In this document: positions 5,707 through 10,315 of the stretch, piece by piece
How positions within the stretch are numbered: position 1 is the first letter of the stretch
Layout: each line of letters begins with the position of its first letter
Assembly (NCBI GenBank): GCA_902489965.1
Contig: CABUCA010000067.1
Span: 1 to 10,315, forward strand
Direction: 5' to 3'
Length of the DNA stretch: 10,315 bases
DNA from: an uncultured Collinsella sp.
Lineage (GTDB): Bacteria > Actinomycetota > Coriobacteriia > Coriobacteriales > Coriobacteriaceae
Position numbers and translations under genes: made by a program
The notes under the pieces: model-generated
Database searches by the model: none
The model's input: the letters and a program-made list of their open reading frames with translations, nothing else
What the model was told of the DNA's origin: nothing

Positions 5707-5742
5707 CGATGTTCGCTTCGTTCATTGAGTTACCCTTTGCAT

Positions 5743-5826
5743 GAGGCCGGGACATATCGTCCCGCCCGCAGTTTCGCAGGCCGAAGGCCGAGAATGTTTG
5801 AGGACGGGATGATATGTCCCGGCCTC
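5743..5826. repeat. 84-bp hairpin element before nrdG
   Basis: The 22-base arms 5743-5764 and 5805-5826 are reverse complements except for one position that would be a G-U pair in RNA. The arm core is GGGACATATCGTCCCG. The loop contains a second hairpin, GGCC-GAA-GGCC (5778-5788 region). It ends three bases before the nrdG ribosome binding site (GGGAGAG, 5829-5835), so a folded transcript would place a stable stem directly against the translation start. Confidence 0.8.
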
Positions 5827-5841
5827 CCGGGAGAGTTACCT

Positions 5842-6423
5842 ATGAACTACGCGAACATTAAGTATTTCGATATTGCTGATGGAGAAGGCGTTCGTACTTC
5901 TCTGTTTGTGAGTGGGTGCCGTCGTGGGTGCAAGAACTGCTTTAACTCTGTCGCGTGGGACTTTGCTGCGGGCGAGCCGTTCGATCGCGCCGTCGAGGAT
6001 AAGATTATCGAGAGTCTCGACCATCCCTTTATCGATGGCCTGACGATTCTGGGTGGCGAGCCCATGGAGCCCGAGAATCAGGCAGGGCTTGTTGACTTTA
6101 TCGAACGCGTGCGTGCGGCCTATCCTGCGGGGTCGGGCAAGACCATTTGGTGTTTTACCGGCGACGTGCTCGAGGAGCTTATGCCGGGTGGTCGTCACCA
6201 TACCGAGGCGACGGACCGTATCCTTGCCTGCCTCGATATGTTGGTGGATGGCCCGTTTGTTCAGGATCTGTACGATATCTCATTGCGCTTTAGGGGCTCG
6301 AGTAACCAGCGCGTGATCGATATGAACGCCACGCGCGCCCGTGCTGAGCGCGAGGGCGTTGCGCTTTGTGATGCGGTTGAACTTTGGCGTGATGATCCGG
6401 TCTATTCGACCCATACTATGTAG
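5842..6423 (+). CDS. nrdG: Anaerobic ribonucleotide reductase activating protein (radical SAM)
   Basis: NrdG (193 aa) is the radical SAM activase that makes the glycyl radical on Gly718 of the NrdD encoded upstream. The cluster motif CRRGCKNC (Cys26, Cys30, Cys33) binds the 4Fe-4S cluster that cleaves S-adenosylmethionine. GGEP (71-74) is the family SAM-binding motif, and RFRGSSNQRVID is the typical C-terminal NrdG signature. The in-frame region upstream of 5842 belongs to the hairpin element, so the ATG at 5842 with GGGAGAG six bases before it is the start; it also gives the usual family length. folE follows after 66 bp in the same direction. Confidence 0.96.
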   Translation: MNYANIKYFDIADGEGVRTSLFVSGCRRGCKNCFNSVAWDFAAGEPFDRAVEDKIIESLDHPFIDGLTILGGEPMEPENQAGLVDFIERVRAAYPAGSGKTIWCFTGDVLEELMPGGRHHTEATDRILACLDMLVDGPFVQDLYDISLRFRGSSNQRVIDMNATRARAEREGVALCDAVELWRDDPVYSTHTM

Positions 6424-6424
6424 C

Positions 6425-6455
6425 TTGTGGTCGATGCCGAAGAGCGTGGTACCAT
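6425..6455 (+). promoter_or_regulatory. Weak possible promoter before folE
   Basis: TTGTGG (6425-6430) and TACCAT (6450-6455) are 19 bases apart. Both hexamers are partial matches. Read-through from nrdG is equally likely because no terminator separates the genes. Confidence 0.22.
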
Positions 6456-6489
6456 AGCGCGAACGTGAAATCGGAAAAGTGAGGCCCAG

Positions 6490-7047
6490 ATGGTCGATCA
6501 GGAAAAAGTCGAGGCCGCCATTAAGCTGTTGCTTGAGGGCATAGGCGAGGACCCAACTCGTGAGGGCCTGCTGGAGACCCCGGCGCGCGTTGCCCGTATG
6601 TATGGTGAGATCGCCGGCGGTATGGACCAGAGTGCCGAGGAGCACCTGTCCAAAACCTTTGCCGTCGCCTCGAACGACTTGGTTATCGAGCGCGACATTA
6701 CGTTTTACTCGCTGTGCGAGCACCATCTGCTGCCGTTTTATGGCAAGGCTGCGATCGGCTATATCCCTAACGGTCGCGTGGCGGGTCTGTCTAAGCTCGC
6801 TCGCACGGTTGAAGTCTATGCCCGTCGTCTGCAGCTGCAGGAGCAGCTGTGTGCGCAGGTTGCCGACGCCCTCATGGATTATCTCGCTCCCCAGGGAGCG
6901 ATTGTGCTCATGGAAGCTGAGCATATGTGCATGACCATGCGCGGCGTGCAAAAGCCCGGCACCAAGACCGTGACGCTCGCTCGCCGCGGCGTCTTTGAGA
7001 CCGACCCCGCGCTCGAAGAGCGTTTCTTTAGGATGCTGGGCCGCTAA
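6490..7047 (+). CDS. folE: GTP cyclohydrolase I
   Basis: FolE (185 aa, normal family length) converts GTP to 7,8-dihydroneopterin triphosphate and formate, the first step of tetrahydrofolate synthesis. The zinc ligands are visible: Cys76 and His79 in SLCEHHLLPF and Cys147 in EHMCMTMRG. His78 is the catalytic histidine. GEDPTREGLLETPARVARM near the N-terminus and the KLART segment are further family signatures. GTGAGG (6479-6484) lies five bases before the ATG. The stop codon is two bases before the HD-domain gene, so the two are probably translationally coupled. Confidence 0.97.
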   Translation: MVDQEKVEAAIKLLLEGIGEDPTREGLLETPARVARMYGEIAGGMDQSAEEHLSKTFAVASNDLVIERDITFYSLCEHHLLPFYGKAAIGYIPNGRVAGLSKLARTVEVYARRLQLQEQLCAQVADALMDYLAPQGAIVLMEAEHMCMTMRGVQKPGTKTVTLARRGVFETDPALEERFFRMLGR

Positions 7048-7049
7048 CC

Positions 7050-7631
7050 ATGAGGGTTGTCAACGACTTTACATCGAATACTGACGAGGGAACGCCGCGT
7101 CGCGGTTTTATGGCTTCGGGCCTGGCGCCTTTTGGCGTCATGCCTCGTATCGATTACATCTGTGCCAACGGCCTGTTCCGGCGCCACCTGGGCAACATTG
7201 CTCAGCTGGAATCGGGGCGCATCTTCTGCCGCCACGGTATCGACCATCTGCTCGATGTCGCTCGCATTATGTGGATTAAGAATCTCGAGGAAGATCTCGA
7301 GTTTGACCGCGAGGTCATCTACGCCACGGCACTTCTTCACGATATCGGCAAAGATGAACAGTATGAATCGGGTATATCCCATGATGTTGCAAGCGAACGC
7401 GTCGCTGGTGCAATTCTCGGCGGCATGCCTGATGACGTGGCGTTTGAGCCGGCCGATGCCGCAGCCATTAAGACGGCCATTCTGGGCCATCGAAAGCTGC
7501 GCGTGAACAGCCAACCGCTTGAGCGTTTGCTCTATGCAGCCGACAAAGCGTCGCGCGCCTGCTTTGCATGCCCCGCGCGCAATGCTTGCAACTGGAGCGA
7601 TGATAAAAAGAACCTGTCGATTCGCGTGTAG
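7050..7631 (+). CDS. HD-domain phosphohydrolase of the folate cluster
   Basis: This protein (193 aa) has the metal-binding pattern of the HD superfamily: His62 in CRHGIDH, His97-Asp98 in LLHDIGKDE, and Asp165 in YAADKASR, with His147 (GHRK) between. Such proteins are usually phosphohydrolases. The C-terminal end carries a cysteine cluster, CFACPARNAC (Cys171, 174, 180), followed by NWSDDKKN, which could bind a metal. It sits between folE and folB. Dihydroneopterin triphosphate must lose its phosphates between these enzymes, so removal of them is the obvious proposal. The archaeal HD enzyme MptB does related chemistry on a cyclic dihydroneopterin phosphate. The start at 7050 lacks a good ribosome binding site and relies on coupling to folE; the first 30 residues look poorly conserved and a start at ATG 7140 is possible. 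The function is inferred. Confidence 0.8.
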   Translation: MRVVNDFTSNTDEGTPRRGFMASGLAPFGVMPRIDYICANGLFRRHLGNIAQLESGRIFCRHGIDHLLDVARIMWIKNLEEDLEFDREVIYATALLHDIGKDEQYESGISHDVASERVAGAILGGMPDDVAFEPADAAAIKTAILGHRKLRVNSQPLERLLYAADKASRACFACPARNACNWSDDKKNLSIRV

Positions 7632-7674
7632 TTAGTTTGCGCGGTCGGGGTTCTAAACGAAGGAGACGATCGCG

Positions 7675-8160
7675 ATGAGCAACAAGAAACTGCCCGAGAA
7701 TGCAACCAAGACTGAAGGCGCCGAGCTCGCCCGCCGTGGAAGGGGCGAAATATCCACCGCAACGGCGGTTCCCCACGTGAGCTATGACGATCTGCGCCAT
7801 GCCGACCGTATTACTATCGACGGTCTCGAGGTCTTTGCCAACCACGGCGTGTATCCCGAAGAGAACGCGCTGGGCCAGAAGTTCATCGTGTCCTTGGTGC
7901 TCTATGCCGACCTGCGTGCAGCGGGGGAGCACGATAACCTGGACGCTTCGATTGACTACGGCTCGGTGTGCCACGATGTCGATGGCTATCTGCGCGAGCA
8001 TACGTTTAAGCTCATCGAGGCGGCAGCCGAGGGTGTGGCCCAGATGCTGCTGCGTCGTTACCCCTTGCTGCTTGGCGTGCGTGTTAAGCTCGATAAGCCT
8101 TGGGCGCCCGTCGGTCTTCCCCTGGCAAGCTGCGGCGTCGAGATCGAGCGCGTGCGCTAA
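7675..8160 (+). CDS. folB: Dihydroneopterin aldolase with N-terminal extension
   Basis: FolB (161 aa) cleaves 7,8-dihydroneopterin to 6-hydroxymethyl-7,8-dihydropterin and glycolaldehyde in folate synthesis. Counterparts of the known active-site residues are present: Glu63 in HGVYPEEN, Tyr95 in DYGSV, Glu115 in LIEAAAE and Lys141 in KLDKPWAPVG. The aldolase domain begins near residue 45 (RITIDGLEVFANHG). The preceding 44 residues are hydrophilic, look disordered and are absent from typical 120-residue FolB proteins. The start is well supported by AAGGAG (7660-7665) nine bases upstream, and no alternative ATG exists before the domain. It ends six bases before the convergent YgjP-like gene. folK and folP are not in the window. 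Confidence 0.93.
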   Translation: MSNKKLPENATKTEGAELARRGRGEISTATAVPHVSYDDLRHADRITIDGLEVFANHGVYPEENALGQKFIVSLVLYADLRAAGEHDNLDASIDYGSVCHDVDGYLREHTFKLIEAAAEGVAQMLLRRYPLLLGVRVKLDKPWAPVGLPLASCGVEIERVR

Positions 8161-8166
8161 CCGGTT

Positions 8167-8943
8167 CTAATACGTCTCTATGGGTGGCTGCTTGAGCCGC
8201 TGCGACAGCGCTCTATTGTTGGGGCAGTACCTGTCGAGCAGGGCGTGAAACCGCTGATTGTGGCTTGGCTCGAGCAAGTGGACGAGCTCGTGGGCGACAA
8301 CCATGTCGAGACACTCGATGGGATAAGCGGCAAGTTCGCGTGCGATGCGAATGGCTCCGGTCTTGGGCGTGCATGATCCCCAGCGCGTTTTCATGCTGCG
8401 CACGGAGACGCGGGAAACGGCGACACTCATTGTGATTTCGTATGCGTGCACGATGTCGCGTAGCGCTGCGGTGACCTCGGTCGTATAAAGCTGGCTGATG
8501 TGGGCTTGGAGCTCGTCGGACGTTAGGCCGTCGAGGATTACGCGCCGCTTGGCCTGTGGGCCTTCGTCCGATTCGTCGGTACCCATAAAGCTTGCGAAGG
8601 TGGCCTGCTTGGGCCGCGGCGCGGGTGATGCAAAGTTGTGATCGAGTGCATCCTGTACCGTGATGGGCTTGCCCCAAAGTGCAATGACGGACGAGGTGCT
8701 GAGCGGCTCTCGCGCCGTCGCCTGATGTTGCTCGCGCTTGGCAAGTCGGCTGACAATCCAGGTGCTGTTGCGCTTCACAAATGCCTCGATGCGCTCGCGG
8801 CTGGCGCCGAGCGGTGCGCTGGCGTGGACCTCACCGCTTGATGTGACGCGTAGGTTGAAGTTTTTGACGCGCTTTTTGGTAACGACGACGGAGATGGGCG
8901 TCCCATCCGGTCGGGATATGGAAATCGTAAATTGCTGCGTCAA
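8167..8943 (-). CDS. YgjP/DUF45 (SprT-like) zinc metallopeptidase
   Basis: This is a predicted cytoplasmic zinc-dependent metalloprotease of the YgjP/DUF45 family (258 aa). The C-terminal half has the family motifs RSMKTRWGSC and HELVHLLEPSHNQRFHALL; His218, His222 and His228 are the likely zinc ligands and Glu219 the catalytic base. The N-terminal half (KRVKNFNLRVTSSGEVHASAP) is the usual beta-rich domain. I choose a TTG start at 8943 because AAGGA (8954-8950) lies six bases before it. The longer frame from ATG 9006 would run through a GC-rich inverted repeat and add 21 unlikely residues. It follows the dipeptidase gene on the same strand after 74 bases and converges with folB. The biological substrate is unknown. 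Confidence 0.85.
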   Translation of the reverse strand: MTQQFTISISRPDGTPISVVVTKKRVKNFNLRVTSSGEVHASAPLGASRERIEAFVKRNSTWIVSRLAKREQHQATAREPLSTSSVIALWGKPITVQDALDHNFASPAPRPKQATFASFMGTDESDEGPQAKRRVILDGLTSDELQAHISQLYTTEVTAALRDIVHAYEITMSVAVSRVSVRSMKTRWGSCTPKTGAIRIARELAAYPIECLDMVVAHELVHLLEPSHNQRFHALLDRYCPNNRALSQRLKQPPIETY

Positions 8944-8967
8944 AAGCGGTCCTTCAGATTGGGGACG

Positions 8968-9000
8968 GGCCGGCATGTCGACCGTTCGGCATGCCGGCCC
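8968..9000. repeat. GC-rich 11-bp inverted repeat between two minus-strand genes
   Basis: GGGCCGGCATG (8968-8978) and CATGCCGGCCC (8990-9000) form a perfect stem with an 11-base loop. It lies in the 74-base gap between the dipeptidase stop codon and the metallopeptidase start. No T run follows on either strand, so it is not a standard Rho-independent terminator. It may act as an mRNA-stabilising or attenuating hairpin between the two genes. Confidence 0.75.
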
Positions 9001-9017
9001 GCTCAAGGGATGTGAAA

Positions 9018-10031
9018 TTAATAACGCTCAAAGAAGGCAAGCGCGTTGTCGCTACAGAGCTTCTGCATCACGGTCTTGCCAAAATGCTTGGAAAGCATGT
9101 TCTGGAACTCGGGCATCATGCTGGCATCGGAGAGGAAAGCGGGCACCGTGGCACCGTCCCAGTCGCCGCCGAGCGCGATGACGTCCTCGCCGCCCAGGTC
9201 GAGCCAGTGCTCGATATGTGCCGCCAGCTGGTCGAAGGTGACGTCTGCGGCGGTCTTGTCGGTTGCGTCGTTGGATAGGAACTCGCTGCAGTAGTTGAGG
9301 CCGACGATGCCGCCCATGTCGCGAATGGTGCGGAACTGGTCGTCGGTGAGGTTGCGCTTGACGCCGCAAACCGCACGGGAGTTGGAGTGGCTGGCGACGA
9401 AGGGGCGCGTGGCGTGGGCGACAACCTCGTCAAAGCACTCATCGTTGAGGTGGGAGACGTCGAGTACCATTCCGGCGTGCTCCATCTGCGTAAGTGCCTC
9501 GATGCCGGCGGCGGTGAGGCCGGCGTGGGTATCGTGTCCGCTCGCGAGCGGTCCCTGCGCATTCCAGCTGAGCGATGACATGAGTACGCCCAAGCTCTTG
9601 AGCACCTCGATCAGCGCGGGGTCCTCGGCAAAGAACGTGGCGTTTTCGATGGTGTGGATGCAGGCGACCTTGCCGTCTTTGAGCGCGGGGCGAATGTCTG
9701 CCGCGCTGCGTACGTTGACCATGCGGTCGTGGTTGAGCATTGCCTGGCCGCTCATATGCGCCATGATCTGCGCCTGGAAGCGCGCGGCGTGGGCGGTGGG
9801 AATCTCATCGGGGACAAACGTGGCGAAGCACTGTGCCCATGGCGTGTTGCCGATCTTTGCGAGCGAGATGGCGCAGGCGTTGCCCTCGATGAGGTCGAAA
9901 TCTTGCGGATGCGTTTCGTCGCCGGGGAAATAACCGTCGGTGCCGGCGGTAAAGCGCAGGTCGAGATCGAGCGTGGCCCAGCCGATGCGGTCGGCGGTGT
10001 CGCAGTGTAGGTCAAATACGGGATATGCCAT
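9018..10031 (-). CDS. Membrane (renal) dipeptidase family M19 peptidase
   Basis: This is a zinc dipeptidase of family M19 (337 aa), which hydrolyses dipeptides and often D-amino-acid-containing ones. Metal-site signatures are in the expected order: FDLHCDT (His9, Asp11), HTIENATFF (bridging Glu129), VSHLND (His194), ASHSNSRAVCG (His215) and GGDWDG (Asp290/Asp292). There is no signal peptide, so it should be cytoplasmic. The start at 10031 is chosen because GGAGG (10040-10036) lies four bases before it and the protein then begins directly at the conserved MAYPVFDLHCDT; a longer frame from 10061 would include the ribosome binding site. It is divergent from the FKBP gene and is followed by the YgjP-like gene. 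Peptide scavenging would fit an amino-acid-fermenting gut bacterium. Confidence 0.94.
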   Translation of the reverse strand: MAYPVFDLHCDTADRIGWATLDLDLRFTAGTDGYFPGDETHPQDFDLIEGNACAISLAKIGNTPWAQCFATFVPDEIPTAHAARFQAQIMAHMSGQAMLNHDRMVNVRSAADIRPALKDGKVACIHTIENATFFAEDPALIEVLKSLGVLMSSLSWNAQGPLASGHDTHAGLTAAGIEALTQMEHAGMVLDVSHLNDECFDEVVAHATRPFVASHSNSRAVCGVKRNLTDDQFRTIRDMGGIVGLNYCSEFLSNDATDKTAADVTFDQLAAHIEHWLDLGGEDVIALGGDWDGATVPAFLSDASMMPEFQNMLSKHFGKTVMQKLCSDNALAFFERY

Positions 10032-10062
10032 GGTTCCTCCGGTTGCAGCGTTTCTTTGCAAA

Positions 10063-10133
10063 CTGTCATTGAATTGTATGACTAGGGTATAGTTAGCGCC
10101 ATATGTTCACGGCGGCCCGCGTTGTGCGCCGCC
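10063..10133 (+). promoter_or_regulatory. Divergent promoter region, dipeptidase / FKBP
   Basis: In the 120-base gap between the two divergent genes, the plus strand has a -10-like TATAGT (10088-10093) with a weak -35-like CTGTCA (10063-10068) 19 bases upstream. The minus strand has a -10-like TACAAT (10078-10073) without a clear -35. A GC-rich hairpin, GGCGGC/GCCGCC (10111-10116 with 10128-10133), would lie in the FKBP leader just before its ribosome binding site. Confidence 0.35.
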
Positions 10134-10151
10134 CTTATCACGGAGGTTACC

Positions 10152-10315
10152 ATGTCCAACCAGGGCAAGAAGGTCAAGACTCATTATCGCGGCACGCTCG
10201 ACGACGGCACGCAGTTCGATAGCTCCTACGATCGCGGCGAGCCGCTGGAGTTCACCTGCGGCGCCGGTCAGATGATCAAGGGGAGATTTCCCAAGCATGT
10301 CGTCGAAACCAAGCG
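10152..10315 (+). CDS. FKBP-type peptidyl-prolyl cis-trans isomerase, 5' part
   Basis: The reading frame begins at ATG 10152, with GGAGG (10142-10146) five bases upstream, and runs to the window edge. Residues 7-44 are typical of small FKBP isomerases (KVKTHYRGTLDDGTQFDSSY, then DRGEPLEF and GAGQMIKG). These proteins catalyse rotation about Xaa-Pro bonds and assist folding. After Gly44 the family continues with a segment like GFDAAVxGM, but here the frame reads RFPKHVVETK, unlike the family. From about 10284 the sequence may belong to something else: an insertion, a frameshift-type change or an assembly join. The gene is incomplete in this window. Confidence 0.8.
   Translation, partial: MSNQGKKVKTHYRGTLDDGTQFDSSYDRGEPLEFTCGAGQMIKGRFPKHVVETK

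Noticed and set aside
5324..5728. Open frames spanning the nrdD end and the 138-bp hairpin
   Set aside because: The matching peptides on the two strands simply reflect the inverted repeat; there is no ribosome binding site or domain.

Overview
The window looks like a chromosomal segment of a GC-rich, anaerobic gut actinobacterium of the class Coriobacteriia, most likely Collinsella or a close relative. This is inferred from codon use, the oxygen-sensitive class III ribonucleotide reductase genes, and the character of the proteins and intergenic repeats; no 16S or other phylogenetic marker is present. The window starts inside a tRNA-Gly gene whose 3' half is repeated inside the window, and it ends inside a gene. 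It may therefore be a complete contig broken at repeats.

Layout: (1) 1-561 is repeat-rich non-coding DNA. It holds the 3' half of a tRNA-Gly, a terminator, a tandem-hairpin element ending in a second copy of the tRNA-Gly 3' end with its own terminator, an imperfect 106-bp palindrome, and two copies of a 25-bp T-arm-like repeat. (2) 562-2295 encodes a GH13 alpha-glucosidase. (3) 2387-2626 is a compact tRNA-Gly(GCC)/tRNA-Val(GAC) operon with promoter and terminator. (4) 2627-2920 is AT-richer DNA of unknown function. (5) 2921-5415 is nrdD (anaerobic ribonucleotide reductase). Its promoter is overlapped by a pair of NrdR-box-like sites and is followed by a structured leader of about 220 nt. (6) 5416-5841 separates nrdD from its activase gene and holds two large hairpin-forming inverted repeats. 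(7) 5842-8160 carries nrdG, folE, an HD-domain phosphohydrolase and folB, all on the plus strand. (8) 8167-10031 on the minus strand carries an M19 dipeptidase followed by a YgjP/DUF45 metallopeptidase. (9) 10152 to the end is the start of an FKBP-type peptidyl-prolyl isomerase whose similarity to its family stops abruptly near 10284.

How the genes work together: NrdD makes deoxynucleotides without oxygen and needs NrdG to install its glycyl radical. FolE and FolB are early steps of tetrahydrofolate synthesis (GTP to dihydroneopterin triphosphate, and dihydroneopterin to 6-hydroxymethyl-dihydropterin). The HD protein encoded between them is well placed to remove phosphates from dihydroneopterin triphosphate, the step between these two enzymes. 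The least ordinary signals are the dense and diverse palindromic elements, the tRNA-derived repeats, the nrdD leader and the HD protein.
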